Source: Bacillus pumilus
Lineage (GTDB): Bacteria; Bacillota; Bacilli; Bacillales; Bacillaceae
Assembly: GCF_900186955.1 (NCBI RefSeq)
Contig: NZ_LT906438.1
Location: 2,418,001 to 2,482,000, forward strand
Reading direction: 5' to 3'
Length of the DNA: 64,000 nt
Positions within the stretch are counted from its first letter, which is position 1; each line of letters opens with the position of its first letter. A model generated the notes under the pieces. That model saw nothing but the letters and a program-made list of their open reading frames with translations. It ran no database searches and was not told where the DNA came from. A program made the translations under genes and the position numbers. This document shows positions 41,416 through 50,614 of the stretch, piece after piece.

Positions 41416-42412
41416 GAATCGGAACCTCCATTTGAAAATGTTCATACGCTTCTCTTGTGACGACCCGTCCTCTTGGTGTTCTTTGCAGGAAACCAATTTG
41501 CAGTAAATACGGTTCGTACACATCTTCAATCGTATGTGATTCTTCTCCAATTGTCGCTGAGATCGTATCAAGCCCAACAGGCCCGCCTCTAAATTTTTCA
41601 ATCATACTTAAAAGCAGCTTATGGTCGATATGATCAAGACCAAGCTTGTCGACTTGAAGGCGCTCAAGGGCATCTTCCGCAATGTCCTCGGTAATCGCGT
41701 GATTCCCAAGCACCTGCGCAAAATCTCTTACTCTTCTGAGTAGACGATTGGCAACCCTCGGCGTACCGCGGGAACGTCTTGCAATCTCTTCGGCTGAGCG
41801 AAGATCGATCCCAATCTCGAACAGCTCGGCTGTTCTTGAAACAATGTGAGCCAAATCTCTTTGCTCATAGTATTCCAATCTTGCATGTACCCCAAACCTG
41901 TCACGAAGCGGCGCTGTTAAAAGCCCGACGCGGGTCGTGGCACCTACAAGTGTAAATGGCGGTAAATCAAGCCGTACAGAGCGCGCTGTATCTCCTTTGC
42001 CAATGACGATATCTAAACAAAAATCCTCCATTGCTGGATAAAGCACTTCCTCAATTGAGCGCTGCAAGCGATGAATTTCATCTATAAACAACACATCACC
42101 TGGCTCAAGAGACGTTAAAATCGCCGCCAAATCACCAGGACGTTCAATCGCTGGTCCAGATGTTGTACGCAGCTGAACATTCATTTCATTGGCAATAATC
42201 GACGCGAGCGTTGTTTTCCCGAGTCCGGGCGGTCCGTATAAAAGGACATGATCGAGTGTTTCCTGCCTCATACGGGCAGCTTCAATAAACACGCTGAGGT
42301 TATCCTTTACTTTTTGCTGACCGATATATTGGCTAAGTGTCTGAGGCCGCAGACTTTGCTCAATGGCTGATTCATGGTTGTCTGCTTCAGTTGAGACGAG
42401 CCGTTCATCCAT
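41408..42412 (-). CDS. ruvB: Holliday junction DNA helicase RuvB
   Basis: The 334-residue AAA+ motor drives branch migration with RuvA. Walker A is GPPGLGKT at 60-67, Walker B FIDEIHRL near 110, sensor 1 [21 protein letters not shown] near 155, and a C-terminal winged helix ends in [13 protein letters not shown]. It starts 12 bases after ruvA. The operon carries a LexA-type box, so SOS induction is likely. Confidence 0.97.
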   Translation of the reverse strand: MDERLVSTEADNHESAIEQSLRPQTLSQYIGQQKVKDNLSVFIEAARMRQETLDHVLLYGPPGLGKTTLASIIANEMNVQLRTTSGPAIERPGDLAAILTSLEPGDVLFIDEIHRLQRSIEEVLYPAMEDFCLDIVIGKGDTARSVRLDLPPFTLVGATTRVGLLTAPLRDRFGVHARLEYYEQRDLAHIVSRTAELFEIGIDLRSAEEIARRSRGTPRVANRLLRRVRDFAQVLGNHAITEDIAEDALERLQVDKLGLDHIDHKLLLSMIEKFRGGPVGLDTISATIGEESHTIEDVYEPYLLQIGFLQRTPRGRVVTREAYEHFQMEVPIRD

Positions 42413-42423
42413 GAGACATCACC

Positions 42424-43029
42424 CTATTTCAACATTTTTTGTAAAGCTTTTTTCACATATTGATCGGTTGTGAGATTCTTTTCTTCTTTTAATAATGGAA
42501 GAACCTTTTTAATTTCGCGATCACCGTATCCGAGAACACTTAAGGCTTCAAACGCTTCGTCTAATGCCGTTTGCTGCGTTTCGACCTGAATATGGTCCTC
42601 GTGATTAAATAGATTGCCAATCATTTCAGGCACAACATCAGCTAGCTTTCCTTTTAGATCGAGAATGATTTGGCGAGCTGTCTTTTTGCCAACACCAGGG
42701 AACTTAATCAGGAACGCTTCATCTTCACGTTCTATCGCTGAAATGACAGCGCCTGGATCACCTGAAGCAAGAATCGCTAGAGCCCCCTTCGGCCCAATCC
42801 CTGTGACATTTAACAGTTTTGTGAACAGCGCTTTTTCTTCTCGTGTTTGAAATCCATATAACGAAAAAGCGTCTTCCTTTATGTAATGATACGTATAAAT
42901 CGTTTCATGTTTATTGATTTGATAGATAAACGGGTTTGGGCTATAGACTTGATATCCCACTCCGCCGTTTTCTATGACAACATATTGCGGGCACACATAA
43001 TCAATGGTCCCTTTTACAAACTCTATCAC
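42424..43029 (-). CDS. ruvA: Holliday junction DNA helicase subunit RuvA
   Basis: The 201-residue junction-binding protein forms tetramers and targets RuvB. It has an N-terminal OB domain ([27 protein letters not shown]), two helix-hairpin-helix motifs ([16 protein letters not shown] and [16 protein letters not shown]) and a C-terminal domain that contacts RuvB. The start is GTG with AGAGG eight bases before; the length equals B. subtilis RuvA. First gene of the operon. Confidence 0.97.
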   Translation of the reverse strand: MIEFVKGTIDYVCPQYVVIENGGVGYQVYSPNPFIYQINKHETIYTYHYIKEDAFSLYGFQTREEKALFTKLLNVTGIGPKGALAILASGDPGAVISAIEREDEAFLIKFPGVGKKTARQIILDLKGKLADVVPEMIGNLFNHEDHIQVETQQTALDEAFEALSVLGYGDREIKKVLPLLKEEKNLTTDQYVKKALQKMLK

Positions 43030-43092
43030 CGTTTTCACCTCTTTGACTGTTCTTCATTGTAACATAAATCGAGAAGAAAACCGCAATAAAAG

Positions 43093-43106
43093 TTAACATA
43101 CGTTCG
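43093..43106. promoter_or_regulatory. LexA-type SOS box before ruvA
   Basis: The minus strand reads CGAACGTATGTTAA, which matches the Bacillus LexA consensus CGAACRNRYGTTYC at 12 of 14 positions, about 65 bases upstream of ruvA. A TACAAT -10-like box lies at 43056-43061. The ruvAB operon is SOS-controlled in B. subtilis. Confidence 0.75.
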
Positions 43107-43132
43107 CTCAATGCATTTTTACGATGACACTA

Positions 43133-43170
43133 CGAAAAACAGCTTGCGGCCTTCACACCAGCAAGCTGTT
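43133..43170 (-). terminator. Terminator after bofC
   Basis: Minus strand arms AACAGCTTGC and GCAAGCTGTT with a 13-base loop, followed by TTTCG. Confidence 0.8.
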
Positions 43171-43177
43171 ATACGCT

Positions 43178-43690
43178 TTAAAACGATATTTCATTTCGGT
43201 AAGGCTTCATGACTTCAAGCACATGCTCAAATTCATCCTTTGTTCGAAAAGGAATGCCTTGCTCAAGCTGCTCCTCCACATGACTTTCTAAACGGGACGT
43301 ATCAATTTGAAAAAAGAGATGAATGGGCTCCGCCCAGCCGTCAGGCCTTCCATGAAACGTAGAAATCACACCGTCCTCTGATAATCCGATATATCCATTT
43401 GCTTTACTTAATGGAGAGATATCATCAATTTGCTTTCTAAAAAGCGCAAAATCCTCTTTCTGCTCTACTAGCGTCCAGCCTTTATACTGCGACCAGAATG
43501 TGTCTTTGTCTTCTAATGATGCCCGGTGTCTTTCAATACTCACATCTCCGTCTAGATAGACTTTTTCTAGCTGCACGGTGATCGAGTTTGACTGCTTTTG
43601 CAAGTGTTCTTTTCCTTCCATATCCGTAGCGAAAAAAAGCACACTTGTCATGATAAGTCCTGTAACGAAACATTTCATCTTCACTTTCAC
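43178..43690 (-). CDS. bofC: Forespore intermembrane protein BofC
   Basis: The 170-residue secreted protein controls sigma-K checkpoint signalling by acting on SpoIVB. A signal peptide (KMKCFVTGLIMTSVLFFATDMEG) is followed by the BofC N-terminal domain (ITVQLEKVYLDGDVS) and C-terminal domain (GWTLVEQKEDFALFRKQIDDISP). The start is GTG with AGAGG upstream. The target protease SpoIVFB is also encoded in this window at 60600. Expression in the forespore is known in B. subtilis; I did not identify the promoter. Confidence 0.9.
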   Translation of the reverse strand: MKVKMKCFVTGLIMTSVLFFATDMEGKEHLQKQSNSITVQLEKVYLDGDVSIERHRASLEDKDTFWSQYKGWTLVEQKEDFALFRKQIDDISPLSKANGYIGLSEDGVISTFHGRPDGWAEPIHLFFQIDTSRLESHVEEQLEQGIPFRTKDEFEHVLEVMKPYRNEISF

Positions 43691-43916
43691 TATTTACACC
43701 TCTTTAGAACATGAGATCGATGCATGACATATGTAGTTTGACCCATTTTTCTAAACATTAACCAAATCAATGACATGAATATATGGGAAGAGTCTTTCGT
43801 TGTATCCTTCATTCGTAAATGGTATGTTTTATACAATCCATTGCTTTATCGAATGCTCGGTTTTTTCATCATTCGTTTTTCAGCCGCATAAACTGAAACC
43901 AAAGAAGGTGAAGTCA

Positions 43917-44561
43917 ATGTCAGAAGTCAAAAGATTAGCCGAATCGATTCAGTATCATGAGGATAAACGTCTTCATAAGCTTGCCTTTAAACCGGCAGAG
44001 CTTGAGCTGTGCGGCAAAGGAAGAAGTGCCTATGTCTTTTCATACAAAAAAGACGGCAAGAAAATGGCGCTAAAAGTCTTTTTCCCTTCTTATCAGCATA
44101 TTGCCCGCAAAGAAGCCGCTATTTATGAAAAGCTCTCTGGTTCGTCTTACTACCCTGAGATTTATGAATCTGGGGATCAGTATATTTTAATGGAATATAT
44201 TAAAGGATATACATTCTATGAATGCCTCACAAAGGGGATTCCTATTAAAAAACAAATGATTGCGCAAGTCGATGATGCGCTAGAAGAAGCACGCGAGAAA
44301 GGATTGAATCCTTCTGATATCCATCTGAGGAATCTGATCTTAACAAAGGAAGGACAGGTCAGGGTCATCGATGTTGCCCGTTTCACACAAACAAAAGCTT
44401 GCCATCAGTGGGATGACTTAAAAGCCGCTTATGCTTATTATCAAAAACCTTTTTTCCCGAAAAAAGCACCGCGTCTTTGGCTTGAAGTGATTGCTTATTT
44501 GTATAAAAAGAACTGGCTGTCTCGCGGCCAGCTTAATAATCGGAATGATTTCTCTGCATAA
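43917..44561 (+). CDS. yrzF: Protein kinase-like protein YrzF
   Basis: The 214-residue protein has a small Ser/Thr kinase fold: glycine-loop region GKGRSAYVFSYKKDGKKMALKVF with the ATP-binding Lys, a hinge at ILMEYIKGYTF, and a catalytic-loop-like segment NPSDIHLRNLIL then VRVIDVARF. The usual HRD/HGD histidine is replaced (SDIHLRN) and the DFG position is DVA. The ATG at 43917 follows AAGAAGGTGAAG; 39 upstream in-frame codons are not supported. It corresponds to B. subtilis yrzF. Activity is uncertain. Its terminator is interrupted by repeat copy B. Confidence 0.82.
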   Translation: MSEVKRLAESIQYHEDKRLHKLAFKPAELELCGKGRSAYVFSYKKDGKKMALKVFFPSYQHIARKEAAIYEKLSGSSYYPEIYESGDQYILMEYIKGYTFYECLTKGIPIKKQMIAQVDDALEEAREKGLNPSDIHLRNLILTKEGQVRVIDVARFTQTKACHQWDDLKAAYAYYQKPFFPKKAPRLWLEVIAYLYKKNWLSRGQLNNRNDFSA

Positions 44562-44563
44562 TG

Positions 44564-44588
44564 AAAGCCGCTCTCACTGAGCGGCTTT
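44564..44588 (+). terminator. Terminator hairpin after yrzF, left copy of a duplicated terminator
   Basis: Perfect ten-base arms AAAGCCGCTC and GAGCGGCTTT with a TCACT loop. The repeat element follows at once, so no T-run remains on the plus strand. Confidence 0.78.
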
Positions 44589-44763
44589 CAGCGTGTAGAC
44601 AAACCCTCGCATTCTTTGTCAGTCCTGCGCGCTGGTGCTCACGAATGTCAAATTCGCTCCGCGCCAGTGCTCGTCCTTCCTAGACTTCAAAGGTTTTCTA
44701 TCACGCTGAAAAGAAGACAAAGGGCTAAAATAAAGATCATTTTAGCCCTTTGTCAACAATCTG
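44589..44763 (-). mobile_element. Terminator-inserted miniature repeat, copy B (reverse orientation)
   Basis: Read on the minus strand it runs from CAGATTGTTGACAAAG to CTACACGCTG, about 175 bp, nearly identical to copy A. The strong hairpin (GACAAAGGGCTAAAAT arms, 44716-44754) is intact and followed by TTCTTTTC. The flanks are exact 27-base direct repeats (44562-44588 and 44762-44788) containing the whole yrzF terminator. It lies between converging genes. It encodes no protein. Confidence 0.85.
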
Positions 44764-44789
44764 AAAGCCGCTCTCACTGAGCGGCTTTT
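44764..44789. terminator. Right copy of the duplicated terminator
   Basis: Same ten-base arms as at 44564-44588, followed on the plus strand by TTTTC. It lies six bases after the stop of the minus-strand gene at 44795. Confidence 0.75.
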
Positions 44790-44794
44790 CTGTG

Positions 44795-44977
44795 TCAATC
44801 TGTTTCAACATGGATGCTATTCACATTTAATAAGTTAATGATTTCATTATTCAGCTTAAACCAATGATTGGCTTCTTCAATTTTCTTATACACATCATAG
44901 GTAGCTGGACGTTTTAGCTCGAAATCAAGCACTTCCCCATTGTTCATATGAAATGTTACCTTAAATACTTTCATCAT
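44795..44977 (-). CDS. Small hypothetical protein
   Basis: A 60-residue protein beginning MMKVFKVTFHMNNGEVLDFELKR. AAGGTGATC lies just before the two adjacent ATG codons (44977 and 44974). The composition is that of a small beta-alpha domain, with no signal peptide or membrane segment. I do not recognise the family. It converges with yrzF across repeat copy B, whose hairpin would be its downstream terminator. Confidence 0.68.
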   Translation of the reverse strand: MMKVFKVTFHMNNGEVLDFELKRPATYDVYKKIEEANHWFKLNNEIINLLNVNSIHVETD

Positions 44978-45124
44978 AAGATCACCTTCCACTCTCTCTT
45001 GTTAGCTGGCCAAATAGATCGGCTCTTTTCATTCATTCTCTACTCAACTCGTTTCCCCTCCTTCTTTCCTTTCAAACACAAGAAGTTTAAATTTTGTTTA
45101 AATTCAAACAATATCTCTATCCCT

Positions 45125-45140
45125 CTTCTTTGCAAAGAAG
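45125..45140. promoter_or_regulatory. Perfect 16-base palindrome before a small gene
   Basis: CTTCTTTGCAAAGAAG is its own reverse complement. It lies 27 bases before the ATG of the 48-residue gene and just upstream of TATATTATTT. It could be an operator; no regulator is recognised. Confidence 0.45.
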
Positions 45141-45167
45141 TATATTATTTAAAAGGAGGTTTTCTTT

Positions 45168-45314
45168 ATGAAACGGAAAAAGAAACGAACATCCCCAGAA
45201 AGACAAACAGTCGTGTTTCATTTAACAGATGCCCTCATTCCGAGTCTGGACATGATAGGGGTTGCATTAAAGGCATTTTTCCACCTCTTAAGAAAAGCCT
45301 TATCCGCGATCTGA
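45168..45314 (+). CDS. Small basic amphipathic protein, unknown
   Basis: A 48-residue frame behind an excellent ribosome site (AAAAGGAGG, eight bases before ATG). The N-terminus is highly basic (MKRKKKRTSPERQ). The second half is predicted helical and amphipathic (MIGVALKAFFHLLRKALSAI). There is no signal peptide. It has a terminator of its own four bases downstream and a palindrome upstream, so it looks like a real single-gene unit. I do not recognise it; a regulator-like small peptide or membrane-active peptide is possible. Confidence 0.62.
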   Translation: MKRKKKRTSPERQTVVFHLTDALIPSLDMIGVALKAFFHLLRKALSAI

Positions 45315-45317
45315 TAA

Positions 45318-45349
45318 AACCCCGCACAACATGCGTGCGAGGTTCTTTT

Positions 45350-45352
<3 letters not shown>
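45318..45352. terminator. Bidirectional terminator between the small gene and thiC
   Basis: Arms around CCGCAC and GTGCG with outer AACC/GGTT pairing and TTCTTTTTT on the plus side. It overlaps the thiC stop region. Confidence 0.78.
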
Positions 45353-47203
<1,851 letters not shown>

Positions 47204-47249
47204 TTAGAAATAAACATGAATCTCATTTATAAGACACATGTATCATCTT

Positions 47250-47341
47250 CAACTTCCCCACGCTGGTACGAGCCAGATCAGGTCCAAAGGGTTAAGAAGC
47301 ATACACTTCTCTCTCAGCCCAGCCGCGGGCACCCCTAGTCA
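47250..47341 (-). promoter_or_regulatory. TPP riboswitch (THI element) of thiC
   Basis: The minus strand has the THI-box hallmarks: ACTAGGGGTGCCCG, GGGCTGAGAG, ACCCTTTGGACCTGATCTGG and CCAGCGTGGGGAAG. Bound thiamin pyrophosphate should favour the terminator at 47166-47203. The stretch from about 47342 to 47500 toward the next gene is A/T-rich and shows no further feature to me; it must contain the thiC promoter. Confidence 0.95.
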
Positions 47342-47502
47342 CATTTATTCATTTCCACAACAGTGTAGCATAGAGATGCCATGAAAAAAAGGAGTTTTAG
47401 GAAAATAGTTCCTTTTCACTACAAAAGAGATAAAGCCAGCTTGATATACACCTTTATATACATCATCCTCCTCAAACATTTAGATAAAATCTGAAATAAT
47501 CA

Positions 47503-47530
47503 TTGATCCTTTTCTCCTATTATGTATAAT
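47503..47530 (+). promoter_or_regulatory. Probable promoter of the LysE-family gene
   Basis: TTGATC (47503-47508) and TATAAT (47525-47530) are 16 bases apart, about 54 bases before the TTG start. Confidence 0.6.
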
Positions 47531-47583
47531 TAATCTAAACGGAGAATTTTTATACAGACTTTTTTAAAGGAAGTTCTAGTCGA

Positions 47584-48216
47584 TTGCAAACATTTCTCAC
47601 ATTTATCGTCATAGGATTCTCAATCGCTCTACCAGTTGGAGCGATCACGGTTGAAATGACTAAACAAGGATTAAAAAACGGCTTCTTTCATGGTTTAACT
47701 GTAGGAGCAGGCGGCATGACCATTGATCTCTTACTAATCTTGGCTTTGTATGCTGGATTTGCTCAGTTTTTATCACTGCCATTTGTCCAAATCCCGCTCT
47801 GGCTGATCGGAGCTATCTTCTTAATGATGCTCGCATACGATTCCATTAAACATGCGGATCAAGACATCCATTTAGCTGGCGAAAAAGTCAATAAATCTTT
47901 CGCAAAAACGTACAGAAACGGCTTGCTTGTCGCGGTGTCTCCTGGAAACCTTGTGTTCTGGGTTTCTGTATTTGGAGCTGTACTGGCAGATGCATATACA
48001 AAAACAGATTCATCTGAATTTATACTGGCATCAGGCGGTATTTTGGCAGGGATTCTTCTTCATGACATCGGTCTTCTCACCCTTGTATCCTTAACAAGAA
48101 AAGTGATGAATCGAACGATGATCAAATGGACATCCATTATTGCTGGTATTTTATTACTTGGATTTGGCTGTTATTTCTTTTACGAATTCTATATAGGCAT
48201 TAAGGTTTATTTTTAA
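47584..48216 (+). CDS. LysE/RhtB-family amino acid exporter
   Basis: The 210-residue protein has six hydrophobic segments and the family N-terminus (TFLTFIVIGFSIALPVGAITVEMTKQGLKNGFFHG) followed by GLTVGAGGMTIDLLLI. The LysE family exports lysine, homoserine lactone or other small amines; the substrate is not evident. The start is TTG ten bases after AAGGAAG. It is a single plus-strand gene between thiC and coxA and I know no counterpart there in B. subtilis. Confidence 0.83.
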   Translation: MQTFLTFIVIGFSIALPVGAITVEMTKQGLKNGFFHGLTVGAGGMTIDLLLILALYAGFAQFLSLPFVQIPLWLIGAIFLMMLAYDSIKHADQDIHLAGEKVNKSFAKTYRNGLLVAVSPGNLVFWVSVFGAVLADAYTKTDSSEFILASGGILAGILLHDIGLLTLVSLTRKVMNRTMIKWTSIIAGILLLGFGCYFFYEFYIGIKVYF

Positions 48217-48218
48217 GA

Positions 48219-48256
48219 AAAGGCTAAAGTTCTTGAGGAACTTTAGCCTTTTTTAT
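48219..48256. terminator. Bidirectional terminator between the LysE gene and coxA
   Basis: Arms GGCTAAAGTTC and GAACTTTAGCC with TTGAG loop, flanked by AAAA and TTTTTT. Confidence 0.9.
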
Positions 48257-48264
48257 GCTTCAAC

Positions 48265-48882
48265 TTATCGAGTCATGCCTGTTTGACCTGTTTCAAATTG
48301 TGTTCTTCTCATATCTCTAAAGCGTGTGAAAGCTCCCTCGTCTTTAATGACTTGGACAGCTCTTCCATCCGCATAACGAGTCGCTGCTTCTTCCACTTGT
48401 GATACGCCCTCTGACGTCAGACGTCCATCTGATTTAATGGCAATATACACATTTTCATCTGTTACCATCACCTGTGAGTCTGCAACGTGGTTCATTTTAT
48501 TGACGCGATTGGCAATTTTTCTTGAACGCTGCACATTCTCTTGTTTATCGTAGCCAGAGAACGACATTTGGTTATGATAGTTCATATCTCCATGACTGTA
48601 GCGTCCATCACCACCTGCGAGAGGCGTTCGATCATCTGCTTGAGGGCGGGTGCGATAATCAACATTCGTTGTATTCCCACCGTTCATTCCCTCCATGAGT
48701 TCAGAAACTGGCCCTTGATGATCTTGGTTATTGTCATCCGCACGGTTATTCGAATGATATCCGACTGGCTGACCTGATTGATTATGACGTGTATCTACAC
48801 CTGCATTGTCATTTGTACCACATGCCGTTAACCCAATAGGAAGAAGCACTAATGCGATCGTTTTTTGCCATTTTTGTCTCAA
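48265..48882 (-). CDS. coxA: Spore cortex lipoprotein CoxA (YhcN/YlaJ type)
   Basis: The 205-residue lipoprotein starts at TTG (RQKWQKTIALVLLPIGLTACGT) with GGGGG eight bases upstream; the lipobox is LTAC. A hydrophilic Asn/Asp/Gly-rich linker is followed by the YhcN/YlaJ domain (RSRKIANRVNKMNHVADSQVMVTDENVYIAIK). It corresponds to B. subtilis YrbB/CoxA, a spore cortex or integument protein downstream of safA. Repeat copy C and the safA terminator lie between the two genes here, which may change coupling. Confidence 0.88.
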   Translation of the reverse strand: MRQKWQKTIALVLLPIGLTACGTNDNAGVDTRHNQSGQPVGYHSNNRADDNNQDHQGPVSELMEGMNGGNTTNVDYRTRPQADDRTPLAGGDGRYSHGDMNYHNQMSFSGYDKQENVQRSRKIANRVNKMNHVADSQVMVTDENVYIAIKSDGRLTSEGVSQVEEAATRYADGRAVQVIKDEGAFTRFRDMRRTQFETGQTGMTR

Positions 48883-48980
48883 ACGAAAAACCCCCTGTAC
48901 AAATTCAATCTCATGAGCGCGAAACAGGCTCTGTTTTAGCATGTACAGTTTGGGGAAAAATCAAGCTGTCAGTTATAAAC

Positions 48981-49010
48981 AAAAAAAGGAACGATTGAGA
49001 TCGTTCCCTC
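48981..49010 (-). terminator. Distal copy of the safA terminator (with T-run)
   Basis: Minus strand GGAACGAT, CTCA, ATCGTTCC then seven T. It is the complete copy, now separated from safA by the repeat element. Confidence 0.82.
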
Positions 49011-49174
49011 CAGTTTGCTAAAATGATCTTTATTTTAGCCCTTTTTCTTCTTTTCAGCGTGATAGAAAACCTTTGCAGTCTAGGAAGGGTGAGCACAGGA
49101 GCGGAGCGAATTTGACATTCGTGAGCACCGGAGCACAGCCCTGACAAAGAATGCGAGGGTTTGTCTACACGCTG
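49011..49174 (+). mobile_element. Terminator-inserted miniature repeat, copy C (partly decayed)
   Basis: The copy is about 164 bp, from CAGTTTGCTAAAAT to CTACACGCTG. It is clearly the same sequence as copies A and B from TTTTAGCCC onward but has lost about 11 bases (ATTGTTGACAAAGGG region) at the left, so its strong hairpin is reduced to CTAAAAT/ATTTTAG. The flanks are 26-base direct repeats (48985-49010 and 49175-49200) with two mismatches, each containing the safA terminator hairpin. It occupies most of the 320-base gap between safA and coxA. Confidence 0.85.
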
Positions 49175-49200
49175 AAAGGAACGATTGAGATCGCTCCTTC
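49175..49200 (-). terminator. Proximal copy of the safA terminator (without T-run)
   Basis: Minus strand GGAGCGAT, CTCA, ATCGTTCC then CTTTCAGCG. The stem has a G-U wobble and lacks a proper T-run, so read-through into the repeat is expected. Confidence 0.7.
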
Positions 49201-49205
49201 TGTTA

Positions 49206-50483
49206 TTACTCTTCTTCGTCTTCCTCTGGTCTTGCAAAAACAGATTGACCTGGATATGGCTGCATATAAGGCTGAGCTGGATAAGCCCCCATTTGGCCAT
49301 AAGGTACAGGATTCGGGTAATGTCCTGGCCATGGCTGATGCTGCTTCATGCCATCATCACATCCGCAGTCTTCCTTGCCATAAGCTTCATTTGAAACATT
49401 TGGATAAAAGCCTTGATTCACGTTCGCATTGACATTGGCGTTGGCATTGGCATTTGGATGCATATGGTGGTGCCAGTGATGCCCATCGTTTGCATGATGT
49501 TCATAATGTTCTCCGTAATAAGCTGGCGCTTGATACGCAGGATAATACGGCTGCGCTGGGTATGGATATGGCATCATGTGATGGTGATAATATGGCTGGA
49601 CAGGATAGCAAAGACCTGACCCTGGTAAAATTGGCGATGCTGGCACCATTTGCTGCGGATATGGATACATTGCCGGCATGTAATGACCATGACCATAATA
49701 AGGATCATATGCGTCATGATGCTGGTGATGGTGATGATGTTCCTTATTCTCAGCCATTCCCCCTACCGCTGCGCCTCCTACATTCGGCATTTGCGGGAAA
49801 TTAGGAAGGTTTGGGTAATTGCTGTGCTCCATATCTTTTCCCTCCTCCTTTTGATGCGGAATATGAATAAACGGATCATACCCCTTTGCCACTTCATCTT
49901 TTAAATGACCTTTATTTTCATGATGGAAATGGTCCTTGTTGTCTTTATGCTCCTTATTCTCATGATGGAAATGGTCCTTGTTGTCTTTATGCTCCTTATT
50001 CTCATAATGAACATGATCTTTATGATCCTTTTTGTCATGAACATGATCTTTCTTTTCATGAACATGATCTTTTTTCTCATGATGTTCTTTTTTGGGAGGA
50101 GGCGTGAATGGCTGGTACAGATTGGTCTGATAATAATTCACATCGACTTGTGGAAAAGCTGGCTGCTCGATCTTTGGCACTGGCGGTACATAAGGTACAG
50201 GTTCGTTTGGCTTTTCTTTCGGCTTCGTATCTTGCACTTGCACGACATCTTTTGGCTTTTCTTTCACATACGGATGTTCTTTCGTCTTTGGCATTTCTTT
50301 TGCTTTGTGATGATCTGTTTTTACAGGAACACCACTAGATGGAATCTTGATCTTCATACCCGGCATGATCAAATCTGGGTTACTGAGCTGTGAATTTAGT
50401 TTTTTCAATTCTTGAAAGTCGACTCCGTATTTCTTTGAAATTTTCCAAAGGGAGTCTCCTTTTTGCACAATATGAATTTTCAA
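49206..50483 (-). CDS. safA: Spore coat morphogenetic protein SafA
   Basis: The 425-residue protein has an N-terminal LysM domain (MKIHIVQKGDSLWKISKKYGVDFQELKKLN, to about 50) that binds peptidoglycan. A Pro/Lys/Glu region follows, then a charged His/Lys/Asp repeat block (about 125-195) and a His/Tyr/Pro-rich C-terminal part with an Asn-Ala/Asn-Val repeat near 345-355. SafA directs inner coat assembly with SpoVID. A strong internal Shine-Dalgarno (49841-49850) precedes an in-frame ATG at 49832 (Met218), matching the known internal product SafA-C30. Sporulation-specific expression is expected from the family. Confidence 0.93.
   Translation of the reverse strand: MKIHIVQKGDSLWKISKKYGVDFQELKKLNSQLSNPDLIMPGMKIKIPSSGVPVKTDHHKAKEMPKTKEHPYVKEKPKDVVQVQDTKPKEKPNEPVPYVPPVPKIEQPAFPQVDVNYYQTNLYQPFTPPPKKEHHEKKDHVHEKKDHVHDKKDHKDHVHYENKEHKDNKDHFHHENKEHKDNKDHFHHENKGHLKDEVAKGYDPFIHIPHQKEEGKDMEHSNYPNLPNFPQMPNVGGAAVGGMAENKEHHHHHQHHDAYDPYYGHGHYMPAMYPYPQQMVPASPILPGSGLCYPVQPYYHHHMMPYPYPAQPYYPAYQAPAYYGEHYEHHANDGHHWHHHMHPNANANANVNANVNQGFYPNVSNEAYGKEDCGCDDGMKQHQPWPGHYPNPVPYGQMGAYPAQPYMQPYPGQSVFARPEEDEEE
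49919..50002. repeat. 42-base tandem duplication within safA
   Basis: Two exact 42-base copies (49919-49960, 49961-50002) encode two identical 14-residue units of the type ENKEHKDNKDHFHH. Degenerate versions (HEKKDHV-type) extend to about 50085. Repeat number may vary among strains. Confidence 0.9.
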
Positions 50484-50614
50484 CGTTTTCCCCTCCTATG
50501 CAAAACGTGAACGTAACGGTTATGTCAGAAGTACAATATGTTTCACCATAAATTTATGCCTATTTACAAGCCGATATGATAAAAACTTGTTTTCTGATAG
50601 GAGGGGCTGATTCA

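Noticed and set aside
41416-41601. N-terminal extension of yrzS running into ruvB
   Set aside because: The extra 62 codons overlap ruvB in another frame, and GGAGG directly precedes the short GTG start at 41415.
43800-43916. Extended start of yrzF
   Set aside because: The 39 extra codons lack a ribosome site and do not resemble kinase N-termini; the ATG at 43917 has AAGAAGGTG in front.
49919-50085. CRISPR-like spaced repeats
   Set aside because: The units are adjacent, in frame with safA and have no spacers, so this is a protein-coding tandem repeat.
49905-50393. Long open frame of 162 codons antisense to safA
   Set aside because: It arises from the low-complexity His/Lys repeat DNA of safA, encodes a Met/Phe/Leu-rich sequence of no known type, and has no ribosome site.
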